The translations under genes were made by a program, and so were the position numbers. Below, in pieces: positions 34,648 to 45,747 of a DNA stretch of 64,000 bases. The stretch comes from Thunnus maccoyii. Lineage: Eukaryota > Chordata > Actinopteri > Scombriformes > Scombridae. The stretch lies in assembly GCF_910596095.1 (NCBI RefSeq), contig NC_056540.1:12579001-12643000 (forward strand), written 5' to 3'. The notes beneath the pieces are model-generated. The model saw only the letters and a list, made by a program, of their open reading frames with translations, made no database searches and was not told the origin of the DNA. Positions within the stretch are counted from its first letter, which is position 1, and each line of letters starts with the position of its first letter.

Positions 34648-35724
34648 TGGGGAGATTGTGGAAGCTTTTGCTCCAGTTTTAATCCAAGAAATATCAAGTA
34701 TCAAATATCAGAACGGGCTTTGTGTGTTCATCGAAAAAGGTGTGCCTTGTTGTTTATAGAATTGAATTCTCTCATCGTTTTCAGTCAATTCCTCCGGTAA
34801 ACAAAACTGTCTTTTCACCATTTTAACTATTGCATTATCAAGTTACCAGGCAAAAAAGTTCAAAGCCCCAAGGGCCCCCTTTCAGACCTTGAATGATTTA
34901 GGAATTGGAGAAATTACGAAAAAGGGGAGGAACAGACGATAAACAAAGCTAGCTTTCTTGTTTATTAAATGCCTGAGGGACACGATAGGCATCAGGAGCT
35001 AGAGATGTAATTTCGTGATACTGCAAGTGTGCCTGAGCACATGTCACCCTAGCCGAGATGAGCTCTGACAGCCTCCCAGCATAACTTCCACCCAGCAAAC
35101 AAACTATGAGCGGTTCACCTCACAGGGAGATGTCAATGTGACACATTCTTGATATGATGCACTGTTACTGGAGTACTGAAGAGATTACACATTTCCAATG
35201 TCTAATTCAATGATGTATACATATTCTTAGCATATTTTACATTTACTAGCAGATCCATTTTCTGAATTTTGTATTCCGCTGTGCTTTGCTGCAGCTAAGC
35301 TACCCTGCTGGATGTCTGACTAAATTTAAACCCTCTGTGGATGATTTATAGATGCAGAAATGGGAATCTGAATCCATGATGGATCTTGGATCGGTAAAGG
35401 TAGACTCAAGCTGTCTTATAGAGCCAGGTGCTGCCAAGTTGCATAGCAGCAAAATGGCACAAAACTGTTCAATTCTGCCTGCAATCTTACAAGTCAGTGT
35501 CTCTGATGTGGAAAAGAAGTAGCCCACATGCCAGTACAAGGTCAGCCACAGATGACTGGCTAGAGGGGCTTGAGGGAAGATGACAGTGTCGGCTCAACCA
35601 CACCAAAGAGTCACAGACTAATGGCAGGGTCATCCTTCTTTCTTCTTTTCTAACCTTCCACTACTCATTCCCTCCTCTGTGCTCTCTACCTGTATTTATT
35701 TATCCCACTCTCTCTTACGGCATC

Positions 35725-35912
35725 TTGAAGTAATAGTTTTGAGACTATTTGGGACATTTGGGGAAATACGCTTTTTGCTTTCTCGCCAAGAGTTAGATTA
35801 GAAGATTGATACCACTCATATCTGTCTGTTAAATACGAAACCACAACCAGCAGACAGTCACCTTAGCTTAACGGGGGAAATATCAAGCCTGGCTCTGTCC
35901 AAATGTTGAAGT
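35725..35912 (-). repeat. Dispersed teleost repeat, copy 2
   Basis: Inverse of the repeat at 4302-4515. Recognisable landmarks are GGGAAATACGCTTTTTGCTT, AGAAGATTGATACCACTC and GCCTGGCTCTGTCCAAA. Confidence 0.6.
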
Positions 35913-37829
35913 CCAACTGAAATTAAATGGCCTTTTTTTGGCATACACATCTGCTCTGTAAATCACTTGTCCTGTGTTCTCCTTTGAGAAAAAATCAGAA
36001 ACCGAAAGGAAAAGAAATTTATATTTCAAATTCTTAGACTTCATGATGGTGCCCCCTAATTTTACATTATTTCGATTAAATACCGTTCCGCCATCCACTT
36101 ACGTTAGCTGGAGTCTTTATTTCAATACAGCAAATCAAATCTTGCATAAAACAGTAATGTGGCATTTGATCAGAGCAGATAGTCACACTGAACCTGATAG
36201 CATCCTGCTACACAATACACAAGCTACAGACTCTGAACAACAACCTGCATTAGCTTTCCTGCTAAAGTCTCCTTCTTATCTAACTTACAAACACAAACAC
36301 GTCTTGTCTTGCACCTTAGCTTGTTGAACGAGCCACCAAACCAAACATTCATGGGGGGGAATTGCACCACTAACACTTAGTTAGCATGCTAGATAGCTAA
36401 TTAGCTGCTCAGCTAATGTCAGTCAAACAAGTTTCAACTCACCCCCTCAGCCAGCTGAGGCAAAAGTAAGCATTTTTGATATGTCCCCAAAGATCTTTTT
36501 TCTTGATTCAGTACAAAACTATTAAATATACTGCCCTAGTCAAAGGTTTGGACAGTGTGGTGGTATGACTCTTATTTCTGAACAAGAAAGCAAATGTCAA
36601 ACTATTCTATCTGTAAATAGTCATGCAACTGACAGTGTCCACTCTGACATAAACAAGTTGATATTTGACATGTACAAATAATTCTTTTTTTTAATTAATT
36701 CTACCAATGCTAGATAACTCCTGTGATGTGGTGTGGAAGCTTTGTAAAATATTAACTGGCTTTATTATACTAAACCTATTGTTAAAAAAAAGACTCTGAC
36801 AGGACTCATATTACTCAGTGGATTCATCAAAGATAAAAATCCAGGATTCACTATGAATAGCTGAAATGACAATCCATCTGCACTGTCAGTCATTTTTCCT
36901 TTGATTTAATAGGAAGGGCAGTAGCTTGTGGACATATTTTTCTTCTGGTCATGTACAAGGACAGCATGATGTGTCCACATAGACGTATGTGGTTCTGTCT
37001 GTCTGTGACTTATATTCTCTTTCTGATAAGTGTTTCACAATCTCTCTGGTCTCTCTCTGACATCATCTCCATTTGCCTTCACTTTGCTGCTACCAAGTAG
37101 GCTTTTTACAGCCAAGACACATCATAAATCTCCATGTACTGTCATATTTGAATGTCAGAGATTAGTATCATAATTGTGTAATTTTATTGTCATATATTAG
37201 GCAAGTATCCTTGTCTTCTTTTTTGTAAACATATCTAAGAGAGCAGTAGTGCTCTGTGCAGCATCCACTTGACGTCACTGGGTATTTATTGCCAAAACTG
37301 GACCAAGCACAGGAGGAGCGAGGCATAAACTTGAAATTGTCTGAGGACATGATACTCTACACCCTGCAAAGTTATGTTTTTACTTCCTCATTTTCTTTTC
37401 CTCCACGGTGGTATATGAACAGGAGAGGCCTCAAATAAACACATTCTCATTTGTGGGAGATAAAGATTATTTCCACAACAGCAGAACATTGTCACCACAA
37501 ATGTGGTTAACACAAAATGCATGAGCAATGAGGCATTATATGGCCTAACGCTTGCATGATATGATGGTTTTTCAAAGCCAGATGTAACTCCCCTCTTTGC
37601 ACAGAGGAATTTCTACAGCTCTTGCACATCAGTGCATTTTACAGCAGTGGGGTTTCACTGTGGGCCCGCTGCCACAATAGCAAGTCTCCTAATGGATTTG
37701 TACATCAGCTTTAGCGCTGCCTGTGTTCTCATGCATATGATGTGTTCCTACATGTCCCGATGGGTGTGGGTCACAATAATACCAGGAGGTTTTAGGTGGA
37801 CTAACTGCTGTCCAGCTTGATGTCCACCA

Positions 37830-38177
37830 CTGCTGCTATTATTAGTCATATTTCTATCACTATTATTGTTGTTATTGTTATTATTGTTGTTGCTGTGCTT
37901 CTCTGTGTCTCTCTCCCCTCTCTCCTTCCCTCTTTCTCTCTCAGCCCAAGCGGTCAAGGCAGACGGCTGCCCACCTAGAGCCCGGTCCTGCTCGAGGTTT
38001 CTTCTCCTTAAAGGGGAGTTTTTTCCTGTTGCTAAGTGCTTGCTCATTGAGGAGTGTTGGGTCTCTGTAAATTAAAGAGTACAGTCTAGACCTGCTCTAT
38101 GTGAAAAGTGCCCTGAGATAACTTCTGTGTTGATTTGGCGCTAAATAAATAAAATTGACTTGACTCGACTTGACTTG
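37830..38177 (+). mobile_element. LINE/SINE-type 3' tail, a common teleost repeat
   Basis: The stretch runs from a TTATTG-rich start through GCTCGAGGTTTCTTCTCCTT and CTGCTCTATGTGAAAAGTGC to GGCGCTAAATAAATAAAATT and a short TTGACT array. From memory this tail is very common in fish genomes and ends in short tandem repeats, as L2-like LINE or SINE copies do. It has no coding capacity. Confidence 0.55.
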
Positions 38178-38373
38178 TGGGTCCAAGGAAGCCAGTGAGA
38201 GCAGGAAAGGGGGATGTTGGTGATTATTTGCGTCAGATTTCTTGACTTTATTTATAGACTGAATCATATACAGCAGAGGGGATTATAGATGACCTTGTAA
38301 ATGTTTAAATATTTAGTGTAAGTGTTCCCATGCTCCCTGTTTGTTGATAATAACCTCCAGTGTGCTGTGGTGC

Positions 38374-39015
38374 CAGTGGTGGAAGATGTACACAGATCTT
38401 TTACTTAAGTCAAAGTGCCATTACAACAATGTGAAAATATTCCATCACAAGTTAAAGTCATACAAGTATTATCAGCTTAATATACTTGAAGGACCAAAAG
38501 TAAAACTACTCGTTCCACAAAAAAAGGCCCCTGTGCCTGTTATATGTATTGGATTGTTAATACAGATGTGATAATATGTAATATTTTTGTATTGTTGTTG
38601 CTGGTCAAGTGGTTGCTATCCAAAAGACATGGTGGACATGGTTCGAAAACCAGAGAAGTTTGAAGGGGAAATTTCTCTTTGGTGAATCTGCTAACAACTC
38701 AGACATCTGAAATTTGACAAGGGGCCCCATGTAGACACTGTTCTTGTGTAAAGAGGTCACATGTCAAAGGATTTGGAAACCACTGGTTTGAAATGCATTG
38801 CAATTCACAAGCTTTTTTTCAAAATCTTAATCTGAAAAGTAACTAGAAACTAAAGCTATTAAATAAATGCAGTGGCGTAAAAGGTACAATATGTCCTTCT
38901 GAAACTGTAGTGGAGTAGAAGTGTAAAGTAGCACAAACTGGAAACACTAAATTAAAGTACAAGTACCTCAAAATTGTACTGAAGTACAGTACTTGACTAA
39001 ATGTTTCCACCATTG
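38374..39015 (+). mobile_element. Non-autonomous DNA transposon (MITE), copy 1
   Basis: Starts CAGTGGTGGAA (38374-38384) and ends TTCCACCATTG (39005-39015), inverted ends with one mismatch. The inside is rich in AAGTAC-type motifs (GTACTGAAGTACAGTACTTG near 38976). A second, opposed copy lies at 43719. It resembles a widespread fish MITE family, possibly hAT-type; the family assignment is from memory. Confidence 0.65.
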
Positions 39016-41387
39016 CATGGCACCAAAAGGAAAATACTAGCCCATTAAAGTGCTGACGTGAGTGGATGCTATTAGTGATCCTATCACCACCCTCAGCAGT
39101 TATAAGTGCAGTGGATGACAAAGGTATTGACAGCGTGAAACTATTTTTAAAGTGTTTTTATTCTTACTTTCACTTAAAATGGAAACTTCATTACAGTAAT
39201 AGCTCCCCTGTTATGACGCGTTGCATATTTTCTGAAGGACATTGTGTCACTTGGTCAAAACAACAGGTGTAGAGTGTGGGGGGTGCCTCATGTTTGACAC
39301 AGAGTACTGGTGACATGTGGAATGCAAAAGGCATAGCTAGGGGAGTCTAGAAAGAGACAGCCATGGGAAATACTTCCAGAAGGTCAGAGGTCAAGATCCA
39401 TGAGGAAGGGCAACCTAGTGTTGAAATTGCAATAGAAGACCCCTTGACCAAATCTACACACTGTAATTCCATTGAGAACATTACTTTCATGAAGCTCCCA
39501 ATTTAGAAGCAGTTGTTTAATTAAAATCCATCATCCCACCATAAGAGGGTGAACATGTGCGGTCAGTGTGTATATCAGCTTTGTCATCTGTGGTTTCAGT
39601 CTGTTCCCAAAGCTCACTGCAATAAACCATCTAATTAATTTTTAGTTTTGCATCTGTTTCCAGAGAAAATAAAAATCCAGTATTGGGAGGATGTAACTTT
39701 CATCTGGAACAATTACTGATGACCTGTTTATGAAAAGCGGTCACTGTTTATAATTATTCCTCACTCTAATGATTGGCTGAAGATATTATGTAATACAATT
39801 CAAAAAAGAGTTACGGTTGTCGTGGAATAGTAAGATTTGACAAGCTAATATTGAGTATAACCAGTGTTGGCTCCTACACAAAAAGGCATTTAATTTTAAT
39901 CATTGCCTTGTTTCAAGTGGGGTAAAGTCAGATGCATTTTGTATGGGAGCAAAGACAATATTATCATGTTGTTTTTTTTATTATTTATTTAAACTTAGTA
40001 AAAAAAAAAAAAATACACCTGCTATTTCTTGACATCAACATTAGTCTCATTCCATACATTCACAAAAAACTATTCTTTGATCTAATTATATTGTTTGTGA
40101 GGTACAGTTATGTTTTAGGTTTGTGGTTTTATAAGCAAAGCTTGTTGAAAATAATACAGGCAGGTCTAATACAGTATTTACACCATGCCACTGAAAAAAC
40201 TGACATTGATATGACAGAAAATCACACTCTCTGTGCCTCCGTTGAAAGGCAGAGAAAGTAACATCTAATGATGTCTGCATACAGAACTAGTAAATGAAAA
40301 TAAATGTATTTAAAATCAAACATTACAGGTCAACACACAAGCAGGTTTGAAGATGACTGTTCTAAACTCTCCCCTGTTCTCCCTGTTTGTCTCCAAAGAG
40401 CAACACCCACAGTTACAAAACAAAAAAGGCAAAAAATACATTTTAAAATAGCTTTTGGTGGTTTATTCGGCAACAGATTTGAGAAAATTATGATTGACTG
40501 TGACAACTCTGTGTGTCTGCAGAACTGGTGACGTCTTGGGTTTCTGTGGAGAAACTAATTAGGAGTGAAATTTCCACAGAAAGCAAAATGATTATTTTGA
40601 GCACACATCACTGAGAGTCTTTTCAAATGAAATGTGTTTTGGGGAACCTGCTGAGCATGGGACCGGTGAGAACGAAGCCAACTGGAGCAGAAAGTGCCAC
40701 TCCTTGACACTCAGCCAGGAAGACCTCAACCAGAAACACAGCCAGCTCACCGACACTAAATGTATATACACGGCACGAAATGGACTAAATGGCTCTCTGT
40801 TACACCAGCAATTTAACAAGAAATAGTCTACACTGTTACATTATTCAGGAATGTAGAGTACACAAGCACATACTGTACATGTGCATTGGGCCTGCACAAC
40901 CACTGAGCACAGTGAGGCCACGTCATGCTATTCTTCTTCATGTCCATTTCCACCAAACATGCAAGATAATAGTGCAGGGAAGATATTTGAATGCTTAACT
41001 TATACATGTAAATAAATCATTGCTTTACTTCTATCTTCAGGGCTCAATTGGGATTGGACAGAGTGGAAAGTGACGTCAGGATTTAAATGGGCAATTGTAA
41101 AATATTTTATTTTCCTATGGGGAAAACACACTTTTTAAAAAATAAGTCTGGTTTCAGTGCTACAAGTATACATATTATAACATATTATTACAGTATATGG
41201 TCCCTGATTCAACCTCTAAAAGTCACACTCCTCATAATATTTTTAAGAAAATTCCCACCTTCTCTATGCAAAAATTGAAACAACAATCCCTTGCATTTCT
41301 TGAAATTATCGTGATGCTCATATGAGCTTATATGGGTATGTATCTGTCAGATAATGAGTTTGCAATCTAACAAATGAGCTGTGATTA

Positions 41388-41446
41388 TTCTGCTTTGCAG
41401 GAGAGTCTTGTGATACCACAAGACTCTCCTGCTCTGGAAAGCAGAA
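41388..41446. repeat. Near-perfect hairpin sequence
   Basis: CAGGAGAGTCTTGTG and CACAAGACTCTCCTG (15 bp, perfect) surround the loop ATAC. An outer 9-bp pair TTCTGCTTT / AAAGCAGAA lies beyond small bulges. The whole 59-base stretch can fold as one stem. Confidence 0.85.
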
Positions 41447-41744
41447 TAAAATCGTATACACAATCAATCCACAAAAGATGCAGTGTGTAAAATATCTAAA
41501 ACTAGATATTTTTGAAAGAATGAATATCCTGCATGAGACACTGTAATAAGCTGCTACAAAAGCACTGTTGTTGTCCACTGACAATCATGTATCTCCAAAT
41601 GTGAGTTTTTCATATTAATCAAAGGATTAAGTGTTCTTATATGGGTTGAGAAAATAGTCATTCTTAAAATAAATAAACCATTTAAAACCCCTTTGGATTA
41701 ATGAAAAATGTGCTGTCGCGAACCCAGAAACGGACTTGTTTTTA

Positions 41745-42526
41745 TTAACTTATGAGAAGTTGATCTTTTGGAGATACAGGGTTTTCAAAGGACAGCAACA
41801 ATAAGTAATACTGTCGTATACAGTATATTTCTATTGAAGCATTGTTGCTATTCACATGGTCAGTTTTGTGTTTACACAAAATAACCCAAACACACAGACC
41901 TACCCAAAGTGAGCAAGAGTCATCATTTAAGTTGATATGAATTTCTTCCAGAGAAGCAATTAAAGGGGACCAGTTTTTCCTAAATTCCTCAAGTTTGTCC
42001 CTCAAAGCAACCCTGATTCTTGCAAGGTGAAGGGTTCCCCACAGGTTGTTTAGCCAATGTTGTACTCAGGGTGGTTCATGTGTTTTCCAGTGTGTCTCTG
42101 ATGTAAATAATCAGTATGAACAACACACACACATCTTTCATGTCCAGGTGCTGCATCCAAAAAAATGTAGATCTACCTCTCATGTTAACCTCTACCTCAC
42201 AACACTGTAAAATGTTCCCTTTTAAAAATATTTTTCTTTAGAAAGAGTTCAACATTTTGAGCCCGAATTTGCCCTTCATCAGGTAGAGAGGCATGAAACA
42301 GACTTAGATGTGTGTCATTGAATAAAAGGTCTTAGTCTCTCCTGTGGATGTGGCTACAACCACAGAGTTGATACACTTTCTTCAAACCAGTGTCTCTGAC
42401 AATTGTTGGCTCTGGTTGAATTGCAGTAGCAAACGCACTTGAAAAAACAATTTTCTTCCAATTAGTCTGCTTAGGACAAGAAACAAAGCTATGTAATAAA
42501 GTGCCTTCTACACACTGTGTTGACAC
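41745..42526 (-). mobile_element. L1-like LINE fragment (end of ORF2)
   Basis: Minus-strand translations contain GTLLHSFVSCPKQTNWKKI and, further on, REKLEEFRKNWSPLIASLEE. Both patterns are typical of the C-terminal part of L1/Tx1-type ORF2 proteins (LxHxFxxCPK...W, then W..FL). Stops and frameshifts separate them, so this is a dead, 5'-truncated copy. Confidence 0.5.
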
Positions 42527-43718
42527 CTCTGAAAAAAATGCTGCAGAGTTTACTTTTGGAACAGTATAACCTGTGTAACATTTTAACCTGGATTAAGCAC
42601 ATGCCTAGCATTTATGGATTATGTGTGTGGTATAAACTGTCACCCCATATGTTTTCAGACAATGCTTCCTCAAATTTTGTTCCTGTGCTTGCTTCATAGC
42701 CTCCATGAACACTGACAACAGGTAATATTGTATCTGGATTTTTTTTTTTTTTGGATGTGACTTCTAATTGTCTAATTGTCTTCTATTGTCTACTTTGGTT
42801 CAAACATTTCTTTAATCTTTAATCAGGATTAATTTTAGAGGATACAAATGTAGAATGACTGTAAATAACAAGTTACCTGATATTATTGGCAAAATATTGT
42901 AAAAATGTAAAATTTTACAAATAAAGGTACATTGAAATACAATGCCTAAATATATGCAAAATATGTGGGACAATTGATGACTCAAAGGCTACACACACTT
43001 AGTTTATCCTAATATTATAATTCATGTTTTTATTTGTGGAGGGAAAAATAAACTTTTCTGACAACTTTTCTGATTGCAAAGCAGGTTTTATTCCAAGAAC
43101 AGATGCTATAAAATTGTGAATTACAAATCTTTATGGGGAAAAATGCTTGATAAAAAAGAATACTTGATAATCTGTTTGATTACTACTAAAACTGAACGCA
43201 CTATAGTCTACAGATTACACTGATATCAGATCTTTCCTCTGCACCAGGCTGGCCTTGCAAAAGAAAGGAGTATACTTTAAGATACTGAATGTCTTTTGAA
43301 TGTTTTTAGTTTCCAACTGTCCGTATATTTTCATCAAACAGTTCATTAAGAAAGGTAGCAAATGTTTTTTAATCCATTTCAGATCACAGGAATGTGATTT
43401 CTGTATTAGACAATTTGATGTTATGGGCAAAATATTATAAAATGTAAAATTTAGGTTTGACCTAAATTTAGTTATATTGAATTAAAACCCTTACTTCTAT
43501 GGAAAAAACATATACAGCACATCTTTTATGTACTTTATACATTTTAAATTGTTATGTTAAAACACCATAATAAAGAAACTGACATTACAAAAATAAGACA
43601 TGAAAAAGAAAAAGAAAGAAAATAAGTAATATAAAATGAAGTTAACAAGCATTATGTTATGTTGGAGTGAGAAAATAACATTTATGAGAAGAGAAGTTTC
43701 ATAAGGATCAAATATAAA

Positions 43719-44501
43719 TAGTGGTGCAGAATAACTAAATACATTTACTTAAATATTGTAGTTAAATAAAACTTTACTCGTACTTTGCATATTTACATTT
43801 TCTACCACTTTATACTTCTATACATTTTAAAGACAAATATACTTTTTCTCCACTTCATGGACCTGCAAAGTATAGTTACTACTTTGCAGATTAAGATTAC
43901 ATACAAAATATGATCAAGTAAAGAAAATATGATACATTATTATAGATGAGACTACTTATCTGAATATAAAGCAATACAAATGACATCACCTTGACAAGCT
44001 ACAGCATTAAAATACTTACTCATTTGTGCTTCAGTAATAATAATCAAAAAATATGATTCTTCATCTGAGTTAGTAAAATAAAGTGGATATCTACCGCAGT
44101 TAGCATTTTTAGTAAAAACAAAACAACTCTCTTGTGTCTGGATGGGTGGTGTTTTCCTGGTCAGCTGCAGTGGGAGGATCTTAACAAAAAGAGGGAATTT
44201 GGCACTAAAAAGACAGTAACTCGCCTCATATTAGCTTCAAGTAAACTTTTAAACACACTTTTGGACAGAAGGAGAGCAGTGGATGAAGGGATCTTTTAAT
44301 GACCAGTATGAACAGGACAGACTTGAAAAACTATAAACCCATCATTTAATACAACTTGAAAAGGGCCATTTTGATGCATTGCACTTTTCATACTTCCCTT
44401 GCTTTTGCTTAAGTAAGATTTTGAATACTTGTAATGGTGCATTTTACTTTGTTTTCTTGCTACATTTACATAAAAGATCTGAATACTTCTTCTGCCAGTG
44501 G
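43719..44501 (-). mobile_element. Non-autonomous DNA transposon (MITE), copy 2
   Basis: It starts TAGTGGTGCAGAATAACT and ends near AGATCTGAATACTTCTTCTG. It is the same family as 38374-39015 but inverted: the left end here matches the inverse of the right end there, and TACTTATACTTC-type blocks are shared as inverses. Confidence 0.55.
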
Positions 44502-44778
44502 GTATAAAAAATTTACAGGCAATTCTTACAGGAAACACCACAAACGCATTGCTTGACAATTTGACATTGTTAATCACTTGTCCAAGACTTTACTGACATA
44601 AACTACTGATGTGATAAACACTAAACTCTCTTCTGATTTTAATTCCTTATGTAACTGGTTCCAGGAACATCACTTAACGATAAATTAAAAAAAAACCCTG
44701 AATGTTTGTATTTCCATTCCCCTAGGAAACCTTTGTCTATGTCTCATCCCATAGCTCTGGCCAACCAGAGCCTAGTAA

Positions 44779-45410
44779 GTGCAAAATTTTAAATACCTCG
44801 GTGCTTATCTTCATGCCATCATACTTTCAAAAATGTCCCACTGTCTCCTTATTTGGTCTCTTCTAGACTCTACAATAGAGCTTATGAAATTCATCTTTAA
44901 CTTCCTCCTCGGGCACATCAGTGTGAAGCACTTACACAATCTAAATCATTACATTTTCATAAGTATACAATACTTGGCGGTTTTAATTTGTACTGTCAGC
45001 TATATTATCACCTTCTCCCTTCTTCACTTTGTTCTATTTTGCCAAGACATAACTCCATAAACTTGGAAGACCATGAACGTCTCAATAATCAACCTTATTG
45101 TTCCCTCTGAATTCTGTGTAACTTGTCTGTATACATGTAAAATTTGTTTACTTGTTATTTTTTGCTAAATGCTGTATACTTTTATTGACAATCCACTCTT
45201 AAAAATAGGTATGTTTCTGCTCATATATGTTAAGAATATTATTTGTCTAACTTGTTAACTTTATCTGTCTGTATTTTTTTAAATATATTTTTATTGTTTT
45301 TTCTCCTCACTGTGGAAAACAGTTTTTAAACTTAGACAGGCCCACAGCTGGTAATGATTTTACATTACTCCGCTGTTTTTTTCCTGCTAAAAATAAAATA
45401 AAAATGAAAT
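44779..45410 (+). mobile_element. Possible LINE 3' remnant
   Basis: The open piece NFKYLGAYLH at its start, followed by ILSKMSHCLLIWS, is reminiscent of the end of a LINE reverse transcriptase. The stretch ends in an AAAATAAAAT-type tail. The match is weak. Confidence 0.3.
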
Positions 45411-45500
45411 GAAAAATGAGACTCAGTGCTCATATTTCATCCCAAAAGAAAAAAAAACAGTGTTTGACCTATTTTTATACAGTCTGTGTTTGACTAATTG

Positions 45501-45685
45501 CCCTCAAGAGTCTCGTCTCGCGAGACTATTTGGCGTCAAAACTCGTCATGTGACGGTCCCGTGACCCAATCGAGGAAGAAGGAATTTCAACAGTGACAAC
45601 ACAACACAGATAGGCAGTAGGCGCTAATATAAAGTGATTATATTTCCCGTTTTTAATCTTCATCTCGTCGCCCGTCCACACAGCA
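45501..45685 (+). promoter_or_regulatory. vma21: vma21 promoter region
   Basis: Within 185 bp upstream of the start codon are the palindrome TCTCGCGAGA (45516-45525), GTCATGTGAC (45545-45554; one base from the CLEAR box GTCACGTGAC), a second GTGAC (45561-45565) and CCAAT (45566-45570). There is no TATA box. Such a set suits a housekeeping, CpG-type start. TCTCGCGAGA is a known activator element of human TATA-less promoters, and CLEAR sites bind TFEB at lysosomal genes. Function here is inferred. Confidence 0.55.
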
Positions 45686-45747
45686 ATGGACGGATCTGTC
45701 AGAGGTTCTTCAGACGCCGCCGCCGGCCCGCCGCCCTATTTCCGAGG
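45686..45747 (+). CDS. vma21: vma21 coding exon 1
   Basis: It encodes the first 20 residues (MDGSVRGSSDAAAGPPPYFR) and two bases of a glycine codon, before donor GTGAGA. The CAGCAATGG start context is good. Confidence 0.88.

Larger units (their letters stand above)
34241..45500. other. Intergenic repeat-rich DNA between mtnr1c and vma21
   Basis: No host gene is recognised in 11 kb. It holds two foldback sequences (34565-34647, 41388-41446), a dispersed fish repeat (35725), a LINE/SINE-type tail (37830), two opposed MITEs of one family (38374, 43719), an L1-like LINE fragment (41745) and possibly another LINE piece (44779). The remainder is AT-rich single-copy-looking DNA. Confidence 0.6.

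Noticed and set aside
37748-38047. Minus-strand frame with a long asparagine run
   Set aside because: It is produced by a TTATTG-type simple repeat inside a dispersed LINE/SINE-type element.
38630-38650. GGTTCGAAAACC, resembling a tRNA B box
   Set aside because: No acceptor stem or A box at the right distance; it lies inside a MITE.
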